From: Oleiharenicola lentus | GTDB lineage: Bacteria > Verrucomicrobiota > Verrucomicrobiia > Opitutales > Opitutaceae | DNA length: 64,000 nt | Reading direction: 5' to 3' | NCBI RefSeq assembly: GCF_004118375.1 | Contig: NZ_SDHX01000001.1 | Location: 2,607,693-2,671,692 of the forward strand | Shown here: positions 1 to 9,117 of the stretch, in pieces | Position numbering within the stretch: position 1 is the stretch's first letter | Layout of the letters: every line of letters starts with the position of its first letter | Program-made: the position numbers and the translations under genes | Notes under the pieces: model-generated | What the model saw: only the letters and a program-made list of their open reading frames with translations | Databases searched by the model: none | Told to the model about the DNA's origin: nothing

Positions 1-453
1 GCCAGCCGTTATGTTTCCGGCGGCGGATTGCTGCGAATGCAAGCCAAGGGAGTATCCGTGGCAGATGCTGCCCGTCTCACCGTCCTGCCTGCCAACCGCA
101 GTTTCGAAGTGCAGGTATGCCTCGAAGTGCCGACTGGCGCCGAAGCTGGCCTTACGATCCTCTCCGGCGACACGGCCGGCCCAGGTCTTGCTCTTCACGG
201 CGACGGCAAGCTCTACCACCCACGTCGCGGCAAGCCGCAGGCCCCAGGCAACTTTGCTGGGCAGCGAGTCTGGCTGAAGATCCGCAACCTGGACCACGAT
301 GTGTCTCTTTATCACAGCACAGATGGCCGGAACTGGGAGAAGTTCGCTTGGGGTGCTTCACTCTCCTCCGAGGCGACCGCTCGCGTCGCGCTCTACGCCT
401 TTGGCGAGGGTGAGGCTCGTTTTCACTCCTTCCGCTACCGCGGCCTGCCCTGA
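1..453 (+). CDS. C-terminal part of a GH43-like glycosidase (5' truncated)
   Basis: The frame is open from base 1 and ends in TGA at 451-453, so the gene starts before the window; about 150 residues are visible. They form a beta-rich stretch with 'VWLKIRNLDHDVSLYHS' followed by 'TDGRNWEKF', the pattern seen in the concanavalin-like beta-sandwich at the C-terminus of GH43 xylosidases and arabinofuranosidases (family knowledge). No catalytic residues are in view, so the enzyme class is inferred from this accessory domain alone; another glycosidase carrying such a domain is possible. The SSS symporter follows after 11 nt on the same strand, which suggests co-transcription of a hydrolase with an uptake system for its product. 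Confidence 0.6.
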   Translation, partial: ASRYVSGGGLLRMQAKGVSVADAARLTVLPANRSFEVQVCLEVPTGAEAGLTILSGDTAGPGLALHGDGKLYHPRRGKPQAPGNFAGQRVWLKIRNLDHDVSLYHSTDGRNWEKFAWGASLSSEATARVALYAFGEGEARFHSFRYRGLP

Positions 454-464
454 TCACAGATTAT

Positions 465-2069
465 ATGAATCCCCTCTTCGTTCAGCTCAGCATCGTCGCG
501 CTCTACCTAATCGGCATCACCCTCTACGGCCTGCATGTGGGCAAGAAGGAAGCCGGGACGAAAGAAGGCTATTTTCTGGGCGGTCGGTCCTTCAGCTGGT
601 TGCTGATCGGGTTCTCGCTGTTTGCCACAAACATTAATAGCGCCTCCGTGATCGGCGAGTCGGGCCTCGCCAGCAAGATCGGCCTCGCAGCATCTAACAA
701 CGAATTGATCGGCGGCGTCATGCTTGGCATCTCAGCGATCTTCTTCATCCCGCTTTATCTTCGCAACCGACTTTACACCATCCCTGAATTTCTCGAGAAA
801 CGCTTCAACCGAGTAGCGAAGTTGTTTTTCAGTTTCAACTTCGTGGTCCAGAGCATTCTCGCCACGCCTATCGGATTTTACGCCGGTGGGCTTGCGGTTC
901 TGCACATCTTCGGTCTCGACCCTAAATACCTGCTCCTAGTTTGCGTTATCATGGGAATCAGTATCGGCCTGTATTCCGTTTTCGGCGGCCTTGCGTCTAT
1001 TGTCTATACTGATCGCGTGCAGGCGAGCCTGCTCATCGTAGGTTGCCTCGTGATCACCATCGTCGGCTTGCAGCAAATAGGCGGGCCGCGCGCTTTGTAT
1101 GAAAACCTGGGCCCCCATTATTTTGAGTTTCTCCGGCCAGCCGACGACCCACATATGCCTTGGACCACACTCCCGGGAATAGCCTTACACTCGGCGTTTT
1201 TTGCGTTTTGCAGTGTTGCTGTGCTCCAGCGCGCGCTCGGCGCCCGCAGCGTGCACGACGCCAAGATGGGCATGCTGCTGGGTTCGTTCCTCAAGATCGT
1301 TACCGTCTTCATGCTCGCCATTCCTGGAATGATCGCGGCGAAACTCTATCCCGGAGCCGGCGATAGCGCAATACCTGTGCTGGTCCGCGAATTGCTCCCC
1401 AGCCTCGGGTTCTTGGGGCTGGTTCTCTCCGGTCTCGTGCTCTCCGGTCTGATCTCGGCGGTGATGTCGAGCGCCGATGCGGGAGTGTGCGCCATCAGCT
1501 CCGTGATCGCGCTCGACATCTACCCCTCCTGCACGCGAAAGGCGGTGAACGAAGCCCGCGCGCTGTTCGTCGGAAAACTCGCCGCTGCCTCGATCATGGT
1601 CTACGGCACTTTCGCCGCGCCGTATTACGGCCAGTTGGGCCCGATTTACCTCATGATCCTACAAGTGGGCGGTTTCATGCTGCTCCCGGTAGGCACCTGC
1701 TTCATCCTCGGACGCTTCTCCCGCCGGGTGAACGAGCAGGGGGCGGTAGCAACCCTGGCGATCGGCCTGGTGGTGAGCGTGGCCTATATCGTCGGGACCA
1801 AAACTCCGTGGGGCCAAACGCTGATGCCGGATTTTTTCGTGCAGGCGCACTTCTACAAGGTTTACCCGTTTTTCTTCCTGTTTTACGTGGCCTTCCTTTA
1901 CGGCGTGAGCCTCCTCTTCCCCGCCCCGGGCGCCGACAAGCTCGCCGTGCTCGAGGCCGGTCCGGTCGCGCAGCTAGCCCCGGAAATCCCGCATCCTTGG
2001 TATGCAACCTTTCGGTTCTGGTGGATCATATTCCTCGGGTGCGTGCTCACGCTCTATGCCATTTTCTAA
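465..2069 (+). CDS. Sodium:solute symporter (SSS family)
   Basis: Inner-membrane sodium-coupled symporter of 534 residues, the usual size for the SSS/SGLT family. The chain is hydrophobic throughout with about 13 predicted membrane segments. 'KEGYFLGGRSFSW' and 'FSLFATNINSASVIGESG' match the family's first unwound helix, which contributes to the substrate and sodium sites. It lies 11 nt after the GH43-like fragment, so a sugar or oligosaccharide is the likely substrate, but the sequence does not fix which one. There is no recognisable ribosome binding site before the ATG at 465; the start is chosen because the first membrane helix follows within ten residues. Confidence 0.9.
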   Translation: MNPLFVQLSIVALYLIGITLYGLHVGKKEAGTKEGYFLGGRSFSWLLIGFSLFATNINSASVIGESGLASKIGLAASNNELIGGVMLGISAIFFIPLYLRNRLYTIPEFLEKRFNRVAKLFFSFNFVVQSILATPIGFYAGGLAVLHIFGLDPKYLLLVCVIMGISIGLYSVFGGLASIVYTDRVQASLLIVGCLVITIVGLQQIGGPRALYENLGPHYFEFLRPADDPHMPWTTLPGIALHSAFFAFCSVAVLQRALGARSVHDAKMGMLLGSFLKIVTVFMLAIPGMIAAKLYPGAGDSAIPVLVRELLPSLGFLGLVLSGLVLSGLISAVMSSADAGVCAISSVIALDIYPSCTRKAVNEARALFVGKLAAASIMVYGTFAAPYYGQLGPIYLMILQVGGFMLLPVGTCFILGRFSRRVNEQGAVATLAIGLVVSVAYIVGTKTPWGQTLMPDFFVQAHFYKVYPFFFLFYVAFLYGVSLLFPAPGADKLAVLEAGPVAQLAPEIPHPWYATFRFWWIIFLGCVLTLYAIF

Positions 2070-2170
2070 ACCGTCATCTTTATCTCCCGTCCTATTCCCC
2101 CCTCCACTGTGATGACAGAGCCGCCCAAACCCGGCTCAGTCTGATGGTGAACGAATCCCCTCCTCTCTTC

Positions 2171-4516
2171 ATGCACCCCCTGCGTCACATCATCCTGCTC
2201 TGCGCCTCCATCCACCTCGGGCTGGCCGATGAAGCATCCTGGCAGCAACTTTTCAATCGGGCCGATCTTACCGGCTGGAATATCATCGGCCCGGCCGAAT
2301 TGGCTCCGATCGTGGTTGAGCGTGGCGAGATCGTCCTGCGGCAGCGCCGGAATACGCCAGAGCACACGTTCCTCGTCACTCAGCAACGCTACGGTGACTT
2401 TATCCTGGAGGTGGAGCTGCTCGCGGAAGGAACCTTCAACACCGGCATCCTGCTGCGCTGCGAACCCGCCCCGACCGCGGCCAAGGTCCGGCTCAATGGC
2501 TATCAGGTGAAGATCGATCCCACGTCCCGCGCCTGGACCGGAGGCATCTTTGACGACTACGGCGCCGACTGGAAATGGCTCCACGACCTCAAGAACGACG
2601 CACGGGCCCGCGGCGCCTTTCGCATGGGAGAATGGTCCCGGTTCCGGATCGAGTGCCTCGGCCAGACCATCAAGGTCTGGGTCAACGACGTGCCCGTCAC
2701 GCACCTCATCGACGAGCGCTATCGCATTGGCACGATTGCCTTCAAGATTCACTCCATCGGCGACGCTCCCGAGGTTGGCCGGGACGCGCTGCGCCTGCGC
2801 AATGTTCGCATCATGACCGCCGATCTTGCCAGTCACGCACGGCCCACACCGCTCGCCGCCCGGCGGGCCCCGCCCGTGCCCGACGCCAATGACGGTGACA
2901 TCCTCCTCCCTCCCGGCTTCCGCGCCACGATCGTGGCGGACAACCTGATGGCCGGGCGTGACGGCGACACCCTTCGCTTCCTTGCCCTGGAGGCGAAGCC
3001 CAACGGCGATCTTTATGCCATCTCGCGGAAGGGCGGCATATTCGGCCTGCGTGACACCGACGGTGACGGGCGGGCCGACATCATCCGGGAGTTCGGTTCC
3101 GGCGGCGGCACCGGCCTGGCCGTGCGCAACGGCTACCTCTACTACTCCAGCGCGTCCGCTGTCTACCGCTACAAACTCACGCCCGGCGAGCTCGTGCCCT
3201 CCGACCCACCCCAGCTCGTGGCCCAGCTCCCCGCCCAGACGGCACACAACGCCAAGGCCTTTGCCTTCGATCCCGCCGGCAACCTGTTCGTCAATGTGGG
3301 TTCCCCCTTGAATGTCTCCGCCACCAACGACCGGATGCCGGGAGCCCGGGGCGTTGATCCGACCGAACTGCAAACCCGCCACGGTGGGATCTGGCGATTC
3401 AAGAGCGATGGCCTGAACCAGGATCAGATCAAGGACGGCTACCGCTACGCCAGCGGGCTGCGACATGTGCTCTCGCTGGCCTGGCATCCGGTGAAGCAGG
3501 CATTCTTTGCCGTCCAGATGGGCCGTGACCAGCTCGATACCGTTGCCCCTCACTATTTCACCGCGCACGACAATGCCGAGCTGCCCGCCGAGGAAATGCA
3601 CCTGCTGCGGGACCAAATCGAACTTGGCTGGCCCTCCACCTACTGGGATCCCTTGCGCCACCAACGAATGCTCGCCCCCGAGTTTGGCGGCGACGGTCGG
3701 CTGACCGCCGAGCCTGGCAAATTTCCCGATCCGGTTGTCGCCTTTCCCGCCCACTGGGCGCCGATGCAAATGGCGATCAACATCACCCAGCACTTCCCCA
3801 ATCACTACCTCAACGGTGCCTTCATCGCCTTCCACGGTTCGTGGAATCGCGGCCCCGAACCGCAGCGCGGCTACGTGGTCGCCTTCGTCCCTTTCGGCCC
3901 GGACGGAATGCCCCGAGGCGGATACGAAGTCTTCGCCGACGGTTTCGCCGGGGTTGACCCGCTTAAGCGCCCCGCCGACGCGCGGTTTCGACCCGCTGGG
4001 CTTGCCTTTGGATTCGATGGCACGCTTTACATCGGCGACTCCGAAAAGGGCCGGATCTGGCGGATATCCTACACGGGGGAGCGAGCCAGACCCCGCGAAG
4101 CTGTCGCAAAACCACTAGCCATGCCGACGGCGCCCCCCGCACTATTGTCGGCGGAGGATGCACTCAACGCCGCCGCATATAAGCTCTACTGTGCCGCCTG
4201 CCACATGGACGACGGCAGCGGGGTCAGCGGAATGCAGCCGGCCATCGCAGGCAGCAAGATCATCGCCGGCGACCCGGAAACATTGATCCGCCTCGTGCTT
4301 GCCGGCCCCGCCGCGGTGTTGCCTCCTGATCGCCCGAAATACTCCAACCTGATGCCTCCTTGGGCGGCCCTGCCCGATGAGGAAATTGCGGCCGCTCTCT
4401 CGCATGTGCGCCGTGTCTTCGCGCCGAACGCTGGCGCCATTTCCGCCGCGCAGGTCGCCGCCATGCGCTCCATCGAGCAACCGGCGCCAGCGGTTGCTCA
4501 ACCCATGGCGAAATGA
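2171..4516 (+). CDS. Exported DUF1080 / sorbosone-dehydrogenase-like propeller / cytochrome c fusion
   Basis: A 781-residue exported redox protein with three parts in order. A DUF1080 domain (about residues 25-215; 'LFNRADLTGWNI') belongs to the 3-keto-disaccharide hydrolase fold. A glucose/sorbosone-dehydrogenase-like beta-propeller covers about 245-630. A class I cytochrome c lies at about 655-750, with heme motif CAACH at 674-678 and a likely Met ligand in 'NLMPPW'. The start at 2171 is preferred because it gives a compact signal peptide (MHPLRHIILLCASIHLGLA); an in-frame ATG at 2144 would add nine residues in front. The architecture suggests periplasmic oxidation of a sugar with electron transfer to the attached heme, possibly linked to keto-sugar cleavage. 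Substrate and cofactor are not evident. Confidence 0.85.
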   Translation: MHPLRHIILLCASIHLGLADEASWQQLFNRADLTGWNIIGPAELAPIVVERGEIVLRQRRNTPEHTFLVTQQRYGDFILEVELLAEGTFNTGILLRCEPAPTAAKVRLNGYQVKIDPTSRAWTGGIFDDYGADWKWLHDLKNDARARGAFRMGEWSRFRIECLGQTIKVWVNDVPVTHLIDERYRIGTIAFKIHSIGDAPEVGRDALRLRNVRIMTADLASHARPTPLAARRAPPVPDANDGDILLPPGFRATIVADNLMAGRDGDTLRFLALEAKPNGDLYAISRKGGIFGLRDTDGDGRADIIREFGSGGGTGLAVRNGYLYYSSASAVYRYKLTPGELVPSDPPQLVAQLPAQTAHNAKAFAFDPAGNLFVNVGSPLNVSATNDRMPGARGVDPTELQTRHGGIWRFKSDGLNQDQIKDGYRYASGLRHVLSLAWHPVKQAFFAVQMGRDQLDTVAPHYFTAHDNAELPAEEMHLLRDQIELGWPSTYWDPLRHQRMLAPEFGGDGRLTAEPGKFPDPVVAFPAHWAPMQMAINITQHFPNHYLNGAFIAFHGSWNRGPEPQRGYVVAFVPFGPDGMPRGGYEVFADGFAGVDPLKRPADARFRPAGLAFGFDGTLYIGDSEKGRIWRISYTGERARPREAVAKPLAMPTAPPALLSAEDALNAAAYKLYCAACHMDDGSGVSGMQPAIAGSKIIAGDPETLIRLVLAGPAAVLPPDRPKYSNLMPPWAALPDEEIAAALSHVRRVFAPNAGAISAAQVAAMRSIEQPAPAVAQPMAK

Positions 4517-4524
4517 CCCAGGAC

Positions 4525-5832
4525 CTAGGCGCTCAAACGCAGCAATGCACAACCATGCGGGGCCAGCTCTCGCTCAATCACACCATCCTTCAACACAACG
4601 TCGCACTGGGCCCACAGGTCGCGCGCTTTTGTTCCCGACAGACCGTGCTTGGCTGGCTCGAAACGCACCTTCATCCCGGCATCCCCAACGTTGAAAAGTG
4701 CGATGTAACGGCTTTCCCCTTCGGCTGAACGGGCGGTCCATACGATGAAGTCACCTGCACGCAGCAATTGCCTTCCGTCATTGCCCCGCTGGTTGACCGC
4801 CAGCACCTCGTCGTTAGTCAGCAAGCCCAAGGTGAACGAATCCAGATCCGTCAGACAGCCGCCCATCATGAGCGGTGACTGAAAAATGCTCCACAGGGTC
4901 AGCAAAGTGTAGTGCTCGTCCCTCGTGAACCAGCTGTCCCGCTCCGGCCCCTTCGGTCCACGCTTTGATAGGCGGCCGATGGGAAGCATGTCTGCATCGG
5001 GCCAGCCGCCCGCCTTGCGGTGAGGGGTCCACCAATGACAGAGGTCGAACTGCCGCTTCAACCGGCGCCAGTCGTCCCAGAAGTCCGCGGAGACCCGCCA
5101 CATGCTGGCGAACTGCCCGACATGGGCAGCCGCGCTCTTGGGGGCGTCGCCAGGCGACAAGCTCAGAACCATGGGTCGCCCGCATCGGTCGATCGCGCGT
5201 GCAACCGCCTCGATCTCCGTTTCGTGATACGGTCCTTCGGAGTCAAAATTGCCGTCTGCGAGGATGTCGTCGACCTTCACGAAATCGACCCCCCATGAGG
5301 CATAGAGTTCGAAGAGTGAATCGTAGTAGGCCTGACCCGCCGGCTCGCTCGCACGGACTCCGACCATATGATTGAGCCAGTTGCAAGTGCTGTCGGGATT
5401 AGCCGCCTCACGAGCACGATAGCGCCCACCGCAGATCTGCATGTCTTCATGGACAACTTGCCGCGGAATACCACGCATCACATGGATGCCAAACTTCAGT
5501 CCTTTTGAGTGAACGTAATCAGCCAACGGCTTGAAGCCCGCTTCACCGGCTGCCGAAGGGAAACGCTCAGTGGCCGGGAGTAACCGCCCCCACCGGTCCG
5601 TGCGCAGCATCGGCGAGAAGCCCGGACCTTGGTGCGGATTGTGGCAGGCACCAGGGGCGGGATGGGACCAGCAAAAATCCACCACGGCGTACTCCCATCC
5701 GCTACGCTTCAAGTGGTCGGACATGAAATCCACATTCGCCCGGAATTCCGCCTCCGTGACAGCTGAGCCGTAGCAATCAAAACTGTTCCAACCCATCGGT
5801 GGAGTTTGGGCGACTTGCTTTAAGAAATTCAT
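4525..5832 (-). CDS. Alpha-galactosidase-like glycoside hydrolase, GH27
   Basis: A 435-residue TIM-barrel glycosidase. It opens with 'TPPMGWNSFDCYG', the hallmark of GH27 alpha-galactosidases. 'GVDFVKVDD' supplies the predicted nucleophile Asp and 'MWRVSADFWDDW' matches the acid/base region. The start at 5832 (MNFLKQVAQTPPMGW) is chosen because the barrel begins at once; upstream in-frame codons to 5907 add only a non-conserved stretch. No signal peptide is visible, so the enzyme is probably cytoplasmic, unlike many family members. It is divergent from the aldo/keto reductase and has a paralogue at 47227-48600. Exact specificity within GH27 and related families is not certain. Confidence 0.85.
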   Translation of the reverse strand: MNFLKQVAQTPPMGWNSFDCYGSAVTEAEFRANVDFMSDHLKRSGWEYAVVDFCWSHPAPGACHNPHQGPGFSPMLRTDRWGRLLPATERFPSAAGEAGFKPLADYVHSKGLKFGIHVMRGIPRQVVHEDMQICGGRYRAREAANPDSTCNWLNHMVGVRASEPAGQAYYDSLFELYASWGVDFVKVDDILADGNFDSEGPYHETEIEAVARAIDRCGRPMVLSLSPGDAPKSAAAHVGQFASMWRVSADFWDDWRRLKRQFDLCHWWTPHRKAGGWPDADMLPIGRLSKRGPKGPERDSWFTRDEHYTLLTLWSIFQSPLMMGGCLTDLDSFTLGLLTNDEVLAVNQRGNDGRQLLRAGDFIVWTARSAEGESRYIALFNVGDAGMKVRFEPAKHGLSGTKARDLWAQCDVVLKDGVIERELAPHGCALLRLSA

Positions 5833-6034
5833 GGATGTGAACAGAGGCAGGATTTCAGGGCCAAGCCACACCGGCAACGACCGCGGAGTATGCCCGTAAC
5901 ATGCCATGTATTACCGACCTGCACCAACGGCCTTGGTCGGTTCGGCGTCTCGCAGGAAGATTCGTCATGCAACGGCGCGTCACCCAGACACTCTGCTCAC
6001 CGTCCGACCACGCGAATTTGAACTAAAACCCGGT

Positions 6035-7006
6035 ATGAGCATAAGTCCGCCTCTGTCCCCGTTGCCTGGCACGACTCTACAGGTCAGCCGACTCTGCCTG
6101 GGCACTGCACTGCTCGGAGTGCGCCAATCAGAATCAGAAGCGCACCGGCTTCTGGATGCTTACCTCGATCTCGGGGGTAACTTCATCGACACTGCCCGGG
6201 TTTACTCTGACTGGGTGCCAAACGAAAGCGGACGGGCTGAGCGTATTCTCGGCGACTGGATGCGGGATCGCCCGGGGGTCCGTTCACGAATCGTCCTTGC
6301 CACCAAAGGCCTTCATCCGCCCCTTTCGGCCCCCCATCAAAGTCGCGTAAACCTGCGCGAAGCCCGCCGCGACATCGAGGCCAGCTTGCGGGCACTCCGT
6401 TGTGAATGCGTCGAGCTTTACTGGTTGCATCGCGACGACCCCGCCGTCCCGGTTGAGGAAATCGTCGAGTTCATGCAGGGGTTCATCCGTGAAGGAAAGA
6501 TCCGATACCTGGGAGCTTCGAACTGGAGTATGAACCGTCTGGCCGCCGCCAATGCCTATGCCAACCGTCATGGGTTCGCCCCCTTCATCGCCAACCAAAT
6601 TCTGTTCCACGCTGGATGTTGGACACTTCCTCCCGCGCGAGACCCAAGCATGACCCGGATCGATCTCGACTACCACCGCTGGCACTCCCGGTCAGGCTTG
6701 TCGTTAGTCCCTTACTCCACCCAGGCACAGGGGTTCTTCTCCCGCCCCTGCGTCGGTGTGCCGACCGCCACCGCCACCAACATGCAGCTGGTCCCGCTGT
6801 TGAATTCTCTGGCCCGGACACACCGTGTGTCGGTCAACGCCGTCGTCTTGGGTTATGCATTGCGCCAACCCTTTCCCGTGTTCCCGGTCATCGGGCCCAA
6901 TACTCCCGAGCAACTGGCAGACAGCTGGACCGCGCTGGGTATGCAGTGGGATCTGTCGGAACTGACCGCCATCAACGAAGCCAACGGCTCGGGTCTCACT
7001 TCTTGA
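6035..7006 (+). CDS. Aldo/keto reductase
   Basis: A 323-residue soluble NADPH-type oxidoreductase. The AKR tetrad is visible: Asp and Tyr in 'NFIDTARVYSDW', Lys in 'IVLATKG' and His in 'ELYWLHRDDP'. Near the C-terminus 'PVFPVIGPNTPEQL' fits the nucleotide-binding loop. The start at 6035 (MSISPPLSPLPGTTLQVSRLCLG) is preferred over the upstream ATG at 5906, because the extra residues are not AKR-like and would crowd the divergent promoter of the GH27 gene. The neighbours are two alpha-galactosidases, which suggests a role in sugar or keto-sugar interconversion; the substrate is unknown. Confidence 0.88.
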   Translation: MSISPPLSPLPGTTLQVSRLCLGTALLGVRQSESEAHRLLDAYLDLGGNFIDTARVYSDWVPNESGRAERILGDWMRDRPGVRSRIVLATKGLHPPLSAPHQSRVNLREARRDIEASLRALRCECVELYWLHRDDPAVPVEEIVEFMQGFIREGKIRYLGASNWSMNRLAAANAYANRHGFAPFIANQILFHAGCWTLPPARDPSMTRIDLDYHRWHSRSGLSLVPYSTQAQGFFSRPCVGVPTATATNMQLVPLLNSLARTHRVSVNAVVLGYALRQPFPVFPVIGPNTPEQLADSWTALGMQWDLSELTAINEANGSGLTS

Positions 7007-7123
7007 TTCACGCTTATGCATGGGCAGCCGCTCGTCTGAACCTGCGTATGGGCCCATCAGCCAGAACGCACCGCTGCGTAACCAATCCATTCCGTCACCG
7101 TCTAACAGAAACTAAACCAAATC

Positions 7124-7450
7124 ATGAAATCCCTAACCATCAAAGCAACCTACCTCATCGTCATCCTGCTTGCCGCTCCCTTTGCTTTCGGAGCGGAGGC
7201 GGGCAAGCCCAAGCAGGGCCAAGGCGGCCCTTTCGCAAACGCCGACACTAACAAGGACGGCAAATTGGACCCGGCCGAGTTTGCCGCCATGAACAAGCAG
7301 AATCCCAACCCTGACGCGGCCAAGAAACGTTTCGCCCGACTCGATGTCGACAAAGACGGATTTCTGTCAGCCGATGAGTTGAGGTCCGGCCGCAAGCAGG
7401 GCGAAAAGAAACGCGATAAAGCGGAACGTGGAGATAAAAGCGCTCAGTGA
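7124..7450 (+). CDS. Small exported EF-hand protein
   Basis: A 108-residue protein with a signal peptide (about residues 1-23, ending 'APFAFGAEA') and two calcium-binding loops: 'DTNKDGKLDPAEF' and 'DVDKDGFLSADEL'. Both have acidic residues at loop positions 1, 3, 5 and 12. The tail is rich in Lys and Glu. Such small periplasmic EF-hand proteins are frequent in Verrucomicrobia and Planctomycetes, with no established function. It is followed by a clear rho-independent terminator, so it probably ends its transcript. Confidence 0.85.
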   Translation: MKSLTIKATYLIVILLAAPFAFGAEAGKPKQGQGGPFANADTNKDGKLDPAEFAAMNKQNPNPDAAKKRFARLDVDKDGFLSADELRSGRKQGEKKRDKAERGDKSAQ

Positions 7451-7478
7451 GGCGACTGAGTTGTTCCCCCGTAAATTC

Positions 7479-7505
7479 AAGCCGGCCTAAAACCCGGCTT
7501 TTTTT
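7479..7505 (+). terminator. Rho-independent terminator after the EF-hand gene
   Basis: Stem AAGCCGG (7479-7485) pairs with CCGGCTT (7494-7500) around an 8-nt loop, and a run of seven T follows (7499-7505). It lies 29 nt after the EF-hand stop codon. Confidence 0.85.
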
Positions 7506-7560
7506 ATCTCAGAATCGCGCTGCCCGACGATGAAGCTAGAATCGTCAATCGGCAGGATTA

Positions 7561-7597
7561 CGGTCAAATCTCCAGCCGCCTGCCAAGCGGTCAAATT
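7561..7597. repeat. CGGTCAAAT direct repeat upstream of the GH4 gene
   Basis: The 9-mer CGGTCAAAT occurs at 7561-7569 and again at 7589-7597. The second copy ends 24 nt before the GH4 start codon. A spacing of 28 bp is close to, but not exactly, an integral number of helical turns. It could be a tandem activator site, for instance for an AraC-type regulator; this is inference. Confidence 0.3.
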
Positions 7598-7621
7598 TAG
7601 TTTGGGCTTGGCGGTATCCCC

Positions 7622-9088
7622 ATGTCCTTCCGCATCGCGTTCATCGGAGCTGGTTCCATTGGCTTCACCCGCAAACTTGTCGCCGACCTGCTCGCCGTTC
7701 CAGAATTTGCCGGCGTCGAACTCGCCTTCACCGACATCAACCGTCGCAATCTGGCCATGGTGGCCGAGCTCTGCCGGCGCGACATCGCGCACAACGGTCT
7801 GAATACCCGGATTATCTCGACCACGGACCGTCGCGAAGCCCTGTGTGGAGCCCGCTACGTTTTTTGCGTCGTCCGCATCGGCGGACTGGAAGCCTTCCAA
7901 CACGATGTCGATATCCCGCTGAAATACGGAGTCGACCAGTGCGTCGGTGACACCCTTTGCGCCGGCGGCATCATGTATGCCCAACGCGGCATTGCCGCGC
8001 TGCTCGACTTCTGTCGCGACATCCGCGAAGTCGCGGCTCCCGGCTGCATCCTGTTCAACTACGCCAACCCGATGGCAATGATGACCTGGGCCTGCAACCA
8101 ATACGGTGGCGTTCGCACGATTGGCCTTTGCCATGGGGTGCAAAATGGCGTCCGCGACATCGCCCTGGCGTTCGGTCTGCCCAAGCACGAACTCGATGTC
8201 ATCTGCGCCGGCATCAACCACCAGACCTGGTATCTGTCGGTCAAACACCGTGACCGAGACCTTGTGCCCGAGATGCTCGCCGCTTTTGAACGCCATCCCG
8301 TCCTGCGCGAGACCGAGAAGGTGCGAATCGACATGATGCGCCGGTTCGGGTTTTTCAGCACAGAATCCAACGGCCACCTCAGCGAATACGTGCCGTGGTA
8401 TCGCAAGCGTCCGGGCGAGATCCGCCGCTGGATTGATTTGCGCCACTGGATCAACGGTGAAACCGGTGGCTACCTGCGGGTCTGTACCGAAGGCCGCGAC
8501 TGGTTCACCCAGGAGTTTGGCAAAGGTGCCGCCGGGCACAAGCCCCTGCCCTACGGGGCCGACCAGCGCACCCCGGAGCATGGTTCCTACATCATCGAAG
8601 GACTCGAGACCGGACGTACCTACCGCGGCCACTTCAACGTCCGCAACAATGGCGTCATTTCCAACCTGCCTGACGACGCCATCATCGAGGCGCCCGGCTA
8701 TGTGGACCGCAACGGCATCTCGATGCCGCAGGTCGGCGCCCTGCCTCTCGGCTGTGCGGCCGTCTGTAACGCCAGCATCTCCGTCCAGCGACTCGCCGTC
8801 GAGGCTGCCGTCAAAGGCGACGATACCTTGCTCCGCCAAGCCTTCCTGCTCGATCCGCTCGTCGGCGCCGTTTGCAATCCACCGGAAGTCTGGCAGATGG
8901 TCGACGAAATGCTCGTGGCCGGTGCCAATTGGCTGCCGCAATACAAATCGGCGATCGCCTTGGCCAGGCGCCGCTTGGCCAAGGGGCCGATGATCAGGAC
9001 AAACGGAACCAAGGGAGCCGCCCGCCTGCGCGTGCGCTCTTCGCGCGAGCTGGCGCGAATCCAAGGCAATCCGCGTCAGGGGCACTAA
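7622..9088 (+). CDS. GH4 alpha-galactosidase/alpha-glucosidase, MelA-like
   Basis: A 488-residue NAD- and metal-dependent glycosidase of family GH4, which cleaves by an oxidation-elimination route. The Rossmann motif 'FIGAGSIGF' is at residues 7-15. 'NYANPMAMMTW', 'GLCHGVQNG' (metal-ligand Cys) and 'CAGINHQTWYL' (metal-ligand His) match the active site of MelA-type alpha-galactosidases. There is no signal peptide, so it is cytoplasmic. With the GH27 enzyme 1.8 kb upstream this gives two unrelated alpha-galactosidase families side by side. The product might instead act on alpha-glucosides or galacturonides, which family motifs alone do not exclude. Confidence 0.88.
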   Translation: MSFRIAFIGAGSIGFTRKLVADLLAVPEFAGVELAFTDINRRNLAMVAELCRRDIAHNGLNTRIISTTDRREALCGARYVFCVVRIGGLEAFQHDVDIPLKYGVDQCVGDTLCAGGIMYAQRGIAALLDFCRDIREVAAPGCILFNYANPMAMMTWACNQYGGVRTIGLCHGVQNGVRDIALAFGLPKHELDVICAGINHQTWYLSVKHRDRDLVPEMLAAFERHPVLRETEKVRIDMMRRFGFFSTESNGHLSEYVPWYRKRPGEIRRWIDLRHWINGETGGYLRVCTEGRDWFTQEFGKGAAGHKPLPYGADQRTPEHGSYIIEGLETGRTYRGHFNVRNNGVISNLPDDAIIEAPGYVDRNGISMPQVGALPLGCAAVCNASISVQRLAVEAAVKGDDTLLRQAFLLDPLVGAVCNPPEVWQMVDEMLVAGANWLPQYKSAIALARRRLAKGPMIRTNGTKGAARLRVRSSRELARIQGNPRQGH

Positions 9089-9117
9089 GCCTCGCTGGCG
9101 TTTGGACCAACAACACC

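Noticed and set aside
1487-2170. Long N-terminal extension of the DUF1080 fusion frame into the SSS gene
   Set aside because: The residues are an out-of-frame reading of the symporter (Arg/Pro-rich); the signal peptide at 2171 marks the real start.
2066-3835. 589-residue minus-strand frame opposite the DUF1080/dehydrogenase fusion
   Set aside because: Low-complexity composition and no recognisable motif; the plus strand codes for well-conserved domains with a heme motif.
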